A DNA stretch of 64,000 nt, taken from positions 124,001 through 188,000 of the forward strand of contig NZ_LZLJ01000093.1 of NCBI RefSeq assembly GCF_001668625.1. The letters run 5' to 3'. This stretch comes from Mycobacterium sp. 1274756.6. GTDB taxonomy: Bacteria > Actinomycetota > Actinomycetes > Mycobacteriales > Mycobacteriaceae. The translations under genes were made by a program, and so were the position numbers. Below, in pieces: positions 26,979-36,305 of the stretch. The notes beneath the pieces were generated by a model. That model was given only the letters and a program-made list of their open reading frames with translations, was not told the origin of the DNA and ran no database searches. Each line of letters opens with the position of its first letter. Position 1 is the first letter of the stretch.

Positions 26979-27049
26979 CGCGCGTCGATTCTGCGTACAC
27001 CAAACGACCCACTCGCACTTTTCCGTGCTCAGCGCAGAATCAACGCGCG
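26979..27049. repeat. Hairpin repeat, copy A
   Basis: Arms of 17 bases at 26979-26995 and 27033-27049 pair with a single mismatch (core GTCGATTCTGCG against CGCAGAATCAACG). The 37-base loop contains CACTCGCACTTTT. Stem and loop match two further copies at 62336-62400 and 63287-63349. It lies between the convergent DUF6542-like gene and ispH, where it could terminate both. Confidence 0.8.
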
Positions 27050-27081
27050 ATGCCGGTCGCAATGCCGGTTCAGCGGCGGGT

Positions 27082-28080
27082 CTACCGCGGCGCGCGGATC
27101 TCCCGCGGCAGCGCGAACACCAGCGTCTCGTTGGCGGTGGTCACCGGCTGCACGGTGTCGTAGCCGTGTTCGGCGAGCCTCTCTAACACCCCGCGAACCA
27201 GCACCTCGGGCACCGACGCGCCGGAGGTCACTCCCACCGACTGCACGCCCTCCAGCCAGGCCTCTTGGATGTCGCCGGCGTAGTCGACCAGGTGCGCCGA
27301 CGGGCAGCCCGCCCCCAGCGCCACCTCGACCAGCCGCATCGAGTTCGACGAGTTGCTGGAGCCGACGACGATGAACAGGTCGCACTCCGGGGCCATCGCC
27401 TTGACCGCGGTCTGCCGGTTCTGGGTGGCGTAGCAGATGTCGTCGCTGGGTGGGTCCTGCAGCGTCGGGAACCGCTCCCGCAGCCGGTGCACGATCTCCA
27501 TGGTCTCGTCGACGCTGAGGGTGGTCTGCGACAGCCACACCACCTTGTTCACGTCGCGCACGACCACCGAGTCCACCGCATCCGGGCCGTCGACCAGCTG
27601 CACGTGGTCGGGGGCCTCACCGGCGGTCCCGATGACCTCCTCATGGCCCTCGTGCCCGATCAGCAGGATGTCGTAGTCGTCGCGGGCGAAGCGCTTGGCC
27701 TCGTTGTGCACCTTGGTGACCAGCGGGCAGGTGGCGTCGATGACCTGCAGTTCGCGCTCGGCGGCCGACTCACGGACGGTCGGCGCCACCCCGTGCGCGG
27801 AGAACACCACGATGGCGCCCTCGGGGACCTCGTCGGTCTCGTCGACGAACACCGCCCCGGCTTTGGCCAGGGTGTCGACCACGTGACGGTTGTGGACGAT
27901 CTCGTGTCGGACGTAGACCGGTGCGCCGTGTTTCTCCAACGCACGTTCCACCGTCTCCACGGCGCGGTCGACACCGGCGCAGTAGCCCCGCGGCTCGGCC
28001 AGCAGTACTCGTTTCCCGGTCGGAGGTTCGATGAGAGAACTGGCCGCACCGGGAATTCCCATGTTGACGGTAGGCGGCAT
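27082..28080 (-). CDS. ispH: 4-hydroxy-3-methylbut-2-enyl diphosphate reductase
   Basis: Last enzyme of the MEP isoprenoid pathway, converting HMBPP to IPP and DMAPP with a 4Fe-4S cluster. The 332-residue protein has the three cluster cysteines Cys34 (PRGYCAGV), Cys118 (DATCPLV) and Cys216 ([10 protein letters not shown]), and the HEIVHN and [11 protein letters not shown] histidines. The start at 28080 adds a 20-residue mycobacterial extension. It occupies the position of Rv1110 (lytB2) between the Rv1109c- and Rv1111c-type genes. Confidence 0.96.
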   Translation of the reverse strand: MPPTVNMGIPGAASSLIEPPTGKRVLLAEPRGYCAGVDRAVETVERALEKHGAPVYVRHEIVHNRHVVDTLAKAGAVFVDETDEVPEGAIVVFSAHGVAPTVRESAAERELQVIDATCPLVTKVHNEAKRFARDDYDILLIGHEGHEEVIGTAGEAPDHVQLVDGPDAVDSVVVRDVNKVVWLSQTTLSVDETMEIVHRLRERFPTLQDPPSDDICYATQNRQTAVKAMAPECDLFIVVGSSNSSNSMRLVEVALGAGCPSAHLVDYAGDIQEAWLEGVQSVGVTSGASVPEVLVRGVLERLAEHGYDTVQPVTTANETLVFALPREIRAPR

Positions 28081-28173
28081 GGTGCCCAGCCTACGTTCCG
28101 GCGCGGCCCGACCGCCACCGGCTGCGGTGGGCCGCTGTTTGGCCTACACGGCAGGTTAAGGCACTCTTGACAC

Positions 28174-28752
28174 ATGGCTACTGCACCGTATGGGGTCCGG
28201 CTGCTGGTGGGTGCCGCGACGATCGCCGTCGAGGAGACCCGCAAGCTGCCGCGCACGATCTTGATGTATCCGATGACACTGGCCAGCCAGGCGGCGCACA
28301 TGGTGATGATGGCGCAGCAGAACCTGGCGGAGTTGGCGATCAAGGGCGACGCCACCTTGGAGACGATCTTCCCGCCCAAGGACGAGCAGCCCGAGTGGGC
28401 CACGTTCGACGAGGATCTGCCCGACGCGTCGGACGACCCCGCCCCGGCCGACACCGCGCCGGCCAACGGGGAGCGGCGCACCGAGGGCCGCTTCGCGCTG
28501 TACTCGACCGCCGAGGGCCAGCCCGAGCCGGCCGCGAGCACCGAGACGCCGGCCGACCCGGATGCCTCCGCCCCGGCGGTGGTCGCCGAGCTGAACTACT
28601 CGGGGCTGACCCTGGCGCAGCTGCGGGCCCGGCTGACCTCGCTCAGCGTGGAGCAACTGCAGGACCTGCTCGCCTACGAGGAGGCCACCAAGGCGCGGGC
28701 GCCATTCCAGACGCTGCTCGCCAACAGGATCACCCGCACGTCGGCTAAGTGA
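28174..28752 (+). CDS. Lipid droplet-associated-type protein
   Basis: A 192-residue protein of two helical ends and an acidic, Pro/Ala-rich middle (residues about 75-145). The N-terminal 60 residues are amphipathic and methionine-rich ([21 protein letters not shown]), suited to lipid-surface binding; the C-terminus is a short helical bundle. Homologues at this place (Rv1109c type) carry the label lipid droplet-associated protein as I remember it. It is divergent from ispH and ends eight bases before xseA, so it probably shares the xseA transcript. Confidence 0.6.
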   Translation: MATAPYGVRLLVGAATIAVEETRKLPRTILMYPMTLASQAAHMVMMAQQNLAELAIKGDATLETIFPPKDEQPEWATFDEDLPDASDDPAPADTAPANGERRTEGRFALYSTAEGQPEPAASTETPADPDASAPAVVAELNYSGLTLAQLRARLTSLSVEQLQDLLAYEEATKARAPFQTLLANRITRTSAK

Positions 28753-28759
28753 CCGGCCG

Positions 28760-30007
28760 ATGACCGGACCCGCGCAGGGCGGGTCGGCCGAGCACCCGTT
28801 CCCCGTCCGGGCGGTAGCCGTACGGATCGCGGGCTGGATCGACCGCCTGGGTTCGGTGTGGGTGGAAGGCCAACTGACCCAGATCAACGTGCGCGCCCAG
28901 GCCCGCACCGTGTTCATGGTGCTGCGCGACCCGGCCGCCGACATGTCGCTGACCGTGACCTGCAGCCGTGACCTGCTGGCCGGCGCCCCGGTCCCGCTGA
29001 CTGAGGGCACCCAGGTGGTGGTCTGCGGCAAACCCAACTTCTACACCGGTCGCGGCACCTTCTCGCTACGGATCAGTGAGATCCGCGCGGTGGGCATCGG
29101 CGAACTGTTGGCCCGCATCGAACGGCTGCGCCGCCTGCTGGACGCCGAGGGCCTGTTCGACCCGCGGCTCAAGCGTCCGCTGCCGTTCCTGCCCGGCACC
29201 GTCGGGCTGATCACCGGCCGGGCCAGCGCCGCCGAACGCGACGTCACCGCGGTGGCCGCCGCGCGCTGGCCGGCGGTGCGCTTCGCGATCCGCAACACCG
29301 CGGTGCAGGGGCCCAACGCGGTCGCGCAGATCGTGGCGGCGCTGCGCGGTCTCGACGCCGACCCGGAGGTGGCGGTGATCGTGCTGGCCCGCGGCGGCGG
29401 CAGCGTGGAGGACCTGCTGCCGTTCTCCGACGAGACGCTCTGCCGCGCGATCGCGGCCTGCACCACCCCGGTGGTCAGCGCCGTCGGCCACGAACCGGAC
29501 AACCCGCTGTGCGACCTGGTCGCCGACCTGCGGGCGGCCACCCCCACCGACGCCGCCAAGCGGATCGTGCCCGACACCGCCGCCGAACAGGAGCTGCTCG
29601 ACGACCTGCGGCGCCGCAGTGCTCGCGCGCTGCACAACTGGGTCAGCCGCGAGCAGCGGGTACTGGCCCAGCTGCGCGGGCGCCCGGTCCTCGCCGACCC
29701 GCTGTCCGCCCTGAGCGCCCGCACCGAGGAGGTGCACCGTGCCCGCGGCGCCATCCGCCGCGACATCACCCGGTTGGTCGACCGCGAGACCGACCGGATC
29801 GAGCACCTGAGCGCCCGGCTGGGCTCGTTGGGGCCGGCGGCGACCCTGGCCCGCGGCTACGCCCTGGTCCAGACCGTGCCCGACGACGACGGCCCGGCCA
29901 CCGTGCTGCGGTCGGTGCGGGCGGCGCCGGCCGGCACCCGGCTGCGGATCCGGGTCGGCGACGGCGCCCTGGCGGCGACGAGTGAGGGGAGCACCGATGG
30001 CGAGTAA
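28760..30007 (+). CDS. xseA: Exodeoxyribonuclease VII large subunit
   Basis: Catalytic subunit of exonuclease VII, which degrades single-stranded DNA to oligonucleotides. The 415-residue protein has an N-terminal OB-fold (residues 15-110, [12 protein letters not shown]), the catalytic core with [13 protein letters not shown] and the [16 protein letters not shown] segment, and a C-terminal coiled coil. The ATG at 28760 follows directly on the upstream stop. It overlaps xseB, so both subunits are made together. Confidence 0.95.
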   Translation: MTGPAQGGSAEHPFPVRAVAVRIAGWIDRLGSVWVEGQLTQINVRAQARTVFMVLRDPAADMSLTVTCSRDLLAGAPVPLTEGTQVVVCGKPNFYTGRGTFSLRISEIRAVGIGELLARIERLRRLLDAEGLFDPRLKRPLPFLPGTVGLITGRASAAERDVTAVAAARWPAVRFAIRNTAVQGPNAVAQIVAALRGLDADPEVAVIVLARGGGSVEDLLPFSDETLCRAIAACTTPVVSAVGHEPDNPLCDLVADLRAATPTDAAKRIVPDTAAEQELLDDLRRRSARALHNWVSREQRVLAQLRGRPVLADPLSALSARTEEVHRARGAIRRDITRLVDRETDRIEHLSARLGSLGPAATLARGYALVQTVPDDDGPATVLRSVRAAPAGTRLRIRVGDGALAATSEGSTDGE

Positions 30008-30248
30008 GGATCCGGGTGAGACGCCGGACGCGTCGGCTAGAGCCATGAGTGAACTCGGCTACGAGGACTGCCGCGACGAGTTGATCGACGTGGTGCGCCG
30101 CCTCGAGGAGGGCGGGCTGAGCCTGGACGAGTCCCTGGCGCTGTGGGAGCGCGGAGAAGCGCTGGCCAAGCGCTGTGAGGAGCACCTGGCGGGGGCGCGG
30201 CAACGGGTCGCCGAGGCGCTGGGCGACGCCGAATCCGACGGGGACTGA
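29997..30248 (+). CDS. xseB: Exodeoxyribonuclease VII small subunit
   Basis: An 83-residue helical partner of XseA. The family core is evident ([35 protein letters not shown]). The ATG at 29997 is preferred because GAGGGGA lies seven bases before it; a GTG at 29982 is in frame but lies within that site. It overlaps the xseA stop by 11 bases, coupling translation. Confidence 0.93.
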   Translation: MASKDPGETPDASARAMSELGYEDCRDELIDVVRRLEEGGLSLDESLALWERGEALAKRCEEHLAGARQRVAEALGDAESDGD

Positions 30249-30267
30249 CCGATGCGAAATCGTCATT

Positions 30268-30283
30268 CTGGAACGCGTTTCAG
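30268..30283 (+). promoter_or_regulatory. KstR-like operator upstream of 3-beta-HSD gene
   Basis: CTGGAAC-GC-GTTTCAG is a 16-base palindrome with one arm mismatch and fits TnnAACnnGTTnnA. It sits between xseB and the steroid dehydrogenase, 14 bases before the preferred start. TATGCT at 30285-30290 follows and could be the -10 of a leaderless transcript, so the operator would block the promoter. Confidence 0.75.
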
Positions 30284-30297
30284 TTATGCTCCCCGCC

Positions 30298-31416
30298 ATG
30301 GGTGATGCATCACTGACCACCGAGCTCGGCCGCTGCCTGGTCACCGGCGGGTCCGGCTTCGTCGGCGCCAACCTGGTGCGGACGCTGCTGGACCGCGGCC
30401 ATCAGGTCCGCTCGTTCGACCTGGCCGCCTCACCGCTGGACAAACACCCCAAGCTGCAGGTGCTCGAGGGCGACATCACCAACCCGGAGACGGTGGCCGC
30501 CGCGGTCGAGGGCGTCGACACCGTCTTCCACACCGCCGCGATCATCGACCTGGCCGGCGGCGCCAAGGTCACCGAGGAGATCCGGCGGCGCAGCTTCGCG
30601 ATCAACGTCGACGGCACCAAGAATCTGGTGGAGGCCGGTCAGTTGGCCGGGGTGCAGCGGTTCGTCTACACCTCCTCCAACAGTGTGGTGATGGGCGGCC
30701 GCAAGCGGATCCGCAACGGCGACGAGACCATGCCCTACACCACCGAGTACAACGACCTGTACACCGAGACCAAGGTGGTCGCGGAGAAGTTCGTGCTCGA
30801 CGCCAACTCCACCGACGGTGCCGGCATGCTGACCTGCGCCATCCGGCCGTCAGGCATCTGGGGCGACGGTGACCAGACCATGTTCCGACGGCTGTTCGAG
30901 AACATGCTCTCCGGTCAGGTCAAGGTGCTCATCGGCGGCAAGAACGCCAAGCTGGACAACTCCTACATCGACAACCTGCTGCACGGGTTCATCCTGGCCG
31001 CCGAGCACCTGGTGCCCGGCGGCACCGCACCCGGGCAGGCCTACTTCATCAACGACGGCGAGCCGATCAACATGTTCGAGTTCGCCCGACCGGTGATGGA
31101 GGCCTGCGGCCAGCCCTTCCCGAAGCTGCGGGTGCCCGGCGCGCCGGTGCGCGCCGCGATGGCGGCCTGGCAGTGGGCGCACTACCGGTTCGGGTTGCCC
31201 GCCCCGCTGGTGGAGCCCGGCGCGGTGGAACGGCTCTACATCGACAACTACTTCTCCATCGCCAAGGCCCGCCGCGACCTGGGCTACGAGCCGCTCTACA
31301 CCACCGAGCAGGCGATGCAGCGCTGCCTGCCCTACTACATGGAGCTGTTCGAGAAGGTCAAGGCCGAAACCGCCAAGCACCCGGTCACGGTGGTGGCCCC
31401 GGCCCCACCGGAGTGA
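30298..31416 (+). CDS. hsd: 3-beta-hydroxysteroid dehydrogenase/isomerase
   Basis: Oxidises cholesterol and other 3-beta-hydroxysterols to 4-en-3-ones with NAD, the first step of sterol catabolism. The 372-residue extended SDR has TGGSGFVGANL at residues 14-24, the TSSNSVVMGG serine and the YTETK catalytic Tyr/Lys. It closely follows the M. tuberculosis Rv1106c sequence pattern (MGDASLTTELG start). Two ATGs, 30286 and 30298, lack Shine-Dalgarno sites; I choose 30298 because a TATGCT -10-like element precedes it at leaderless distance. A KstR-like operator lies directly upstream. Confidence 0.93.
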   Translation: MGDASLTTELGRCLVTGGSGFVGANLVRTLLDRGHQVRSFDLAASPLDKHPKLQVLEGDITNPETVAAAVEGVDTVFHTAAIIDLAGGAKVTEEIRRRSFAINVDGTKNLVEAGQLAGVQRFVYTSSNSVVMGGRKRIRNGDETMPYTTEYNDLYTETKVVAEKFVLDANSTDGAGMLTCAIRPSGIWGDGDQTMFRRLFENMLSGQVKVLIGGKNAKLDNSYIDNLLHGFILAAEHLVPGGTAPGQAYFINDGEPINMFEFARPVMEACGQPFPKLRVPGAPVRAAMAAWQWAHYRFGLPAPLVEPGAVERLYIDNYFSIAKARRDLGYEPLYTTEQAMQRCLPYYMELFEKVKAETAKHPVTVVAPAPPE

Positions 31417-31429
31417 GCCGACCCGGCCG

Positions 31430-31763
31430 TCAGGCGCCGTGGACGTGGCGGCGCCTGCGGCTGGTGAGCCGGGTGGAGGTGTCCGGCATCACCGGGTCGG
31501 CCAGCGCGGTCAGCGAGCCGAGCGGATTGTTCACTTCATGCCGCGATCCGGAAGAAGGCGTCCAGCGCGGCTTTCGAGCCGACGTAGGCCGAAAACGTCG
31601 GAAGGTTCGACAGCGCCCCGATGGAGGAACTGTGCACGACGTGCCCGCCACCGCGGCGGCGCATCTCGGGCAGCAGACGCAGGGTTAGGCCGACACCGGC
31701 CAGGTAGTTGATGGCCATGGTGCGTTCGTAGTCATGCAACCCGCCTGCACGCCGGTCAGTGCT
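31430..31763 (-). pseudogene. Remnant of a short-chain dehydrogenase gene
   Basis: On the minus strand from about 31763 to 31536 a frame reads an SDR core: HDYERTMAINY, HVVHSSSIGALSN and the catalytic SAYVGSKAALDAF, ending at FFRIAA then a stop. In another frame, about 31533-31430, there is what looks like the C-terminus (NPLGSLTALADPVMPDTSTR). The N-terminal Rossmann motif and the segment after the active site are missing, so the gene is truncated and frameshifted. The core resembles the SDR domain of mycobacterial acyl-CoA reductase-type proteins. Its upstream edge coincides with the end of the cyclase/ATPase gene. Confidence 0.7.
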
Positions 31764-34700
31764 GGCCAGACATCGTCTCCGCCAACGCGATGTGCCCCTG
31801 AAAATCGGCGGCGACGGACCGGGCCAGGTAGCGTGCCGCGAGGTCACGGTAGCCGGCTTCCTCACCTTTCGCGCGGGCCAGCAGTGCCCGCAGCCGCAGC
31901 AACGGAACCTCGAACAACACGAACCCTGGATCGGTCGGCACCGCTGCCAGACGGTTGATAGCAGCTTGCGCCTCGGCGAGGTCAGCGGTTGCCCCACGGA
32001 GCAGCAGGGCCTCCACGAAGACGCGGGTGGCTTCCCCGCGGGTGATCATCTCGCCCGAGTCGAATAGGTAGTCGACGGCGGCCCGGGCCAGATCGACGGC
32101 ATCGTCCACCTCGCCGGTCCTGGCTTTCTCCCGAGCGATCTCGATGTCGGCGGTGCGGACGACGTTCTGACCGTAGCCGTGCTTGAGTTGACCGTCGCGC
32201 CACCGGCTCAACAGCGCAAATCCCGCATCACGGTGGTCACCGCCGCGACGGATGAGAAAGAGGCCGCGGCATATCGTCGCGCCATCGACGGCGAAGTCGT
32301 CGCCGGCCCGGTCGGCGAGTTGCAGTGCCTCCGCGGTTTCCCGGTCGGCCACCTGATCCGGTAACGACACGCCGATGTGCAAGGGGAAGCCGTACTTCCA
32401 TGACTCAGCGGCAGCATAGGAGGTCGGATCGATCCGACGCGCCATTTCGATGGCGTGATCGAGGTCCTTCCGCCAGCCGGGAAGGCCCAGACAATAACGG
32501 CTGGAACCCCGCAACGCCAGTGCCAGTGCCAGCGGCGAACCGACGGTCAAATTCCCTTTGGTGGCGTCGCCTTCCGCCCAGTCGATGGCACGTTGCGCCA
32601 ACCGGAGACTGTCCGCGACCTGACCGGACTGCCACAGGCCGTTGCTCAGGGCGACGCTGAGCGCCACCGTCAAGGCGGGGTCGTGGATCGACTCGAGCAA
32701 GCCGGCGCACTCGGCGGAGACCTGTGCCGCTTCCCGAAACCGATTGTGGAAGGTCATGACAGTCGCCAGTCCCGCCATGGCCAACGCCAAGGACACTTGG
32801 TCGCCGGCGGCGCTAGCGAGATCACGCAATTCATCGAATCCGGTTTCGGAGATCGTGCCACTGACCCGCCAGGTGCTGCCACACAGCAAGATACGCGGGC
32901 CGATACCCTTCGCGATCCGATCCGGGTCATCGATGGGCAGCCGGTCGGCGACCATGCGAGCGCGCTCCCAGCTCAGCCGGGCCGCCCTGACGTCGCGGTA
33001 CTGCGCCCACCCGCCGGAACGCATGTGCCAGTCGAAAGCGGCCGGCAGATCACCGGCGGCCTCGAGATGCTCGGCTATCAGAGCGGCATTCTCGTCCACC
33101 GAATCCGGCTGGCCCCGTTGGATGGCGAGCGCCAGTCGCCGATGCAGCTCGGCCCGCGTCGATTGCAGCTGCGACTCGTAGGCGACCGTGCGGATCAGCG
33201 GGTGATGGAAGGCATACTCCGCGTGCGGAGTGAACCGGAACTGGTCGATCAACTCGGCGTCCAGCAATGCCTCGATCTGCGGCCGGTCATCCAAGAACGA
33301 CAACTGCTCTGCGCTGAAACGCAGTCCGATCACGGCAGCAGCGTTCAGGGTTTGCTTGGCGGCGACTTCCAGGCGGTCGATGCGAGCCCCGATGGTGGCC
33401 TGCACAGTGGCCGGCACCACCGCGTGACGGTGGTCGGCGCGACCGATGTAGCTGCCCCGACTGCCCGCCAGCACACCCCGTTCGGCGAGATCGCGCACCA
33501 ACTCCTCGGCGAAGAAGGGATTTCCCGCAGCCCGTTCGGCTACCTGCGCTGCGAGTGCCGCAGCCGACGGGTGCCGGCCGATCAACTCGGTTGCCAGTGT
33601 CGCCGACTGAGACGTGGTCAGCGGCCCGAGCGAGATCGTCTGCGAGTTCGGTGCGCGGGTCAGAACGCCGCGGTATTCGGTTCGGTAGGTGATCAGCACC
33701 AATGACGGGGTCTGGGGGATCACGGCGAGGAAATCCGCGAGCAGCAATTCGCTGACGTCGTCGATCCAATGCACGTCTTCGATGACGAACATCGCCGGCG
33801 TCGCGCGGGCCAAGGACAAGGTGTTGACCAGCCGGGTCAAGCGCCGACGCCGCGCGTCGGGGTCGATCGCCGGCAACTCGGTGCCACTCTCGGCGATTCC
33901 GAGCAGATCGTCGAGCAGCAGCAGGTCCTGCGGATCGGCATCCGGTGCCCGCTCCCTGATCCGTGCCCGGGCCGCTGCATGACCGAGCTGGTCGAGTCCG
34001 AAAGCGGTGCGCAACAGCGGAACCACCGTACTGAAGGGAATCTCGCGGGCATGCGCCTCGCAGTAGGTGGCGAACACGTCGACGTGGTGGCGGCGGGCGA
34101 CGGTGACGACCTCGCGCGCGAGACGACTCTTCCCGATACCGGCCGGGCCCACCACCCCGACTACGCAACCACTGCCTCCGGTTGCCGCGTCCAGCATTCC
34201 GGTCAGTGCGCTCAGCTCCCAGGCGCGGCCGACGAGCGCCGGATCCTGCCGCCCGGTACGTCGACCGTCCGGCGAGCCCGCCAGCAGCCGATACGCCGGT
34301 ACCGGCTCGACGACCCCCTTGATATGCACCTGTTCCGGCTCACCGAGGGTGGCGATCTCGGCGACCAGCCGCGCCGTCGACTCGCTGAGCATGATCCCGC
34401 CCGGCGGCGCCACCGATTCCATCCGCTGGGCCAGCCCGACCTGCTCACCGATCGCGGTGTAACTGCCCGGGCCGATCTCGCCCGCCACCACTTGGCCCGA
34501 GTTCAAACCGACTCGCAACTGCAGCCCGACGTCGCGGGCAGCTTGCATCTCCAGCGCCGCCAGACAGGCGCGGTAGGCATGATCCTCCAACATCATCGGC
34601 GCCCCGAACACCGCCATGATGCCGTCACCGGTGAACTTGTCGACCGTTCCGCCGTAGCGCCGGACCACGGCCGCACACCGGCCGAACAAGCCCGTCATGA

Positions 34701-34902
34701 TCTCGCGCAACCGCTCGGCCCCCACGGCTGCGGCGAGATCCATCGAGCGCACCACGTCGGCGAACAACACCGTCACCTGCTTGTACTCCGCGGGGCCGGC
34801 GACCGCAGCGACCGGCGCCCCACAGGAGTGGCAGAACCGGGCGTTCTTCAGCGGCTCGGTGCCGCACGCGCGACACGCGAACTCGGTGGACCCGGCTGTC
34901 AT
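31756..34902 (-). CDS. Cyclase-domain/AAA ATPase fusion with zinc ribbon
   Basis: A 1048-residue signalling protein. Residues 10-27 form a zinc ribbon (Cys10, 13, 24, 27). Residues 40-210 are a class III cyclase domain with Asp49 and Asp93 (DKFTGDG), but the usual Asn of the VNxAxR motif is Gly156 (IGEQVGLAQR), with Arg160 kept, so catalysis is doubtful. An AAA/STAND ATPase follows, Walker A GPAGIGKS (252-259) and Walker B FVIEDVHWID. The last 450 residues are TPR-like helices. No LuxR helix-turn-helix is present. It is similar in layout to mycobacterial proteins such as Rv1358 and Rv2488c as I recall them. By eye it is less GC-rich than its neighbours, and it sits beside a broken SDR gene, suggesting acquisition. 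The start at 34902 follows GGGCGGA. Confidence 0.87.
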   Translation of the reverse strand: MTAGSTEFACRACGTEPLKNARFCHSCGAPVAAVAGPAEYKQVTVLFADVVRSMDLAAAVGAERLREIMTGLFGRCAAVVRRYGGTVDKFTGDGIMAVFGAPMMLEDHAYRACLAALEMQAARDVGLQLRVGLNSGQVVAGEIGPGSYTAIGEQVGLAQRMESVAPPGGIMLSESTARLVAEIATLGEPEQVHIKGVVEPVPAYRLLAGSPDGRRTGRQDPALVGRAWELSALTGMLDAATGGSGCVVGVVGPAGIGKSRLAREVVTVARRHHVDVFATYCEAHAREIPFSTVVPLLRTAFGLDQLGHAAARARIRERAPDADPQDLLLLDDLLGIAESGTELPAIDPDARRRRLTRLVNTLSLARATPAMFVIEDVHWIDDVSELLLADFLAVIPQTPSLVLITYRTEYRGVLTRAPNSQTISLGPLTTSQSATLATELIGRHPSAAALAAQVAERAAGNPFFAEELVRDLAERGVLAGSRGSYIGRADHRHAVVPATVQATIGARIDRLEVAAKQTLNAAAVIGLRFSAEQLSFLDDRPQIEALLDAELIDQFRFTPHAEYAFHHPLIRTVAYESQLQSTRAELHRRLALAIQRGQPDSVDENAALIAEHLEAAGDLPAAFDWHMRSGGWAQYRDVRAARLSWERARMVADRLPIDDPDRIAKGIGPRILLCGSTWRVSGTISETGFDELRDLASAAGDQVSLALAMAGLATVMTFHNRFREAAQVSAECAGLLESIHDPALTVALSVALSNGLWQSGQVADSLRLAQRAIDWAEGDATKGNLTVGSPLALALALRGSSRYCLGLPGWRKDLDHAIEMARRIDPTSYAAAESWKYGFPLHIGVSLPDQVADRETAEALQLADRAGDDFAVDGATICRGLFLIRRGGDHRDAGFALLSRWRDGQLKHGYGQNVVRTADIEIAREKARTGEVDDAVDLARAAVDYLFDSGEMITRGEATRVFVEALLLRGATADLAEAQAAINRLAAVPTDPGFVLFEVPLLRLRALLARAKGEEAGYRDLAARYLARSVAADFQGHIALAETMSGQH

Positions 34903-35089
34903 CGGTCCGCCCGGGCGCGCGAGGGCTCGGCGCCGATACGTCGGCGACCCGGCATCCCGGTGGCGATCACGGCCCCTCCCTGCCCAATAGCGTCCTCCGC
35001 CGAGCAGCGGTTGACAACGGATTCGTCGGGAACCCCGGCCACTGACCGGCCCGGCAGGCAAAGATGGATCAACACGGGAGGAGCTGGAC

Positions 35090-36301
35090 ATGTCCGACCG
35101 CGACGATCGGGCTGCCGATAACCGCAGCGCACCGAAAGCGGCCATGATGCGCGACTTCACCCTGACCCAGCGCCGCTCCGTGGCGGTCGCGACCGTGGTC
35201 GCGCTGGCGTTCGGCGCCTACTTCCTGCGCAGCTATTTCGTGCTGATCGTGGTGGCCGCGGTCGGCGCCTACCTGTTCACCCCGCTGTTCAATCGGCTCA
35301 AACGGCGGCTGTCGACCGGGCTGTCGGCCACCGCCACCCTGCTGGCCGCGCTGGGCATCGTGTTCATCCCGATCGGCGGCTGCCTGGTGCTCGCGGTCCT
35401 GCAGGTCTCGCGCATGGTCGACCAGATCACCGAGTGGGTCGGCGACACCAGCCCGGACAAGTTGGGCGAAAAGGCGCTCACCGTCGTCAACGACACCCTC
35501 GACCGGGTGCCCTACGTCGACGTGACGGTGACCCCGGAGATGCTGCGCAGCGGCATGGTCCGGGTCGGGCAGGAGGGCGGGCAGTGGCTGCTGGGCCAGG
35601 CGCAGGGCGCCGTCGGCGGCCTCGCCGGGGCGGTGACCTCGGCGATCATCTTCCTCTACGTCTTCCTGGCCCTGCTGATCCACCGCGACAAGATCCAGAC
35701 CCTGATCCGTCAGCTCAACCCGCTGGGCGAGGACGTCACCGACCTGTACCTGGGCAAGATGGGTTCGATGGTGCGCGGCACCGTCAGCGGGCAGTTCGTC
35801 ATCGCGCTGTGTCAGGGGGTGGCCGGCGCCGCCTCGATTTACATCGGTGGTTTCCACCGCGGGTTCTTCATCTTCGCGATCCTGCTGACCGCGCTGTCGA
35901 TCATCCCGCTCGGCGGCGGCATCGTGACCATGCCGTTCGGGATCGGGATGATGTTCTTCGGCAACATCATCGGCGGGGCGTTCGTGTTCCTGTTCCACCT
36001 GGTGGTGGTGACCAACATCGACAATGTGCTCCGGCCCATCCTGGTGCCCCGCGACGCCCGGCTCAATCCGGCGCTGATGCTGCTGGCGGTGTTCGCCGGG
36101 ATCACCATGTTCGGCTTCTGGGGCATCGTGATCGGCCCGGTGCTGATGATCGTGATCGTCACCACGATCAACGTCTACCTGGCTGTTTACAAGGGCGTCG
36201 AGCTCGATGCCGGCGAGGACGACGAGGACGACTCCGACGACGATGACTCGGCGGGCCCGTCCTGGCTGAAACGGCTGCGCGACCGGTTGGTGCGCAACTG
36301 A
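35090..36301 (+). CDS. AI-2E family transporter
   Basis: A 403-residue membrane protein of the AI-2E (PerM/TqsA/YdiK) family with about seven to eight helices; the helix pairs near residues 35-60 and 80-105, and the C-terminal half (SGQFVIALCQGVAGA, LSIIPLGGGIVTMP, VTNIDNVLRPILV), are typical. The C-terminus is very acidic (DEDDSDDDDSA) and cytoplasmic. GGAGGAG lies seven bases before the ATG. It matches Rv1101c in position. The transported compound is unknown; the family name does not prove AI-2 export. Confidence 0.88.
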   Translation: MSDRDDRAADNRSAPKAAMMRDFTLTQRRSVAVATVVALAFGAYFLRSYFVLIVVAAVGAYLFTPLFNRLKRRLSTGLSATATLLAALGIVFIPIGGCLVLAVLQVSRMVDQITEWVGDTSPDKLGEKALTVVNDTLDRVPYVDVTVTPEMLRSGMVRVGQEGGQWLLGQAQGAVGGLAGAVTSAIIFLYVFLALLIHRDKIQTLIRQLNPLGEDVTDLYLGKMGSMVRGTVSGQFVIALCQGVAGAASIYIGGFHRGFFIFAILLTALSIIPLGGGIVTMPFGIGMMFFGNIIGGAFVFLFHLVVVTNIDNVLRPILVPRDARLNPALMLLAVFAGITMFGFWGIVIGPVLMIVIVTTINVYLAVYKGVELDAGEDDEDDSDDDDSAGPSWLKRLRDRLVRN

Positions 36302-36305
36302 GTCG

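Noticed and set aside
31536..31997. An intact SDR gene of 153 codons
   Set aside because: The first 78 codons are the reverse frame of the cyclase/ATPase gene, with no Rossmann motif; only the last 75 codons are SDR-like, so it is a remnant.
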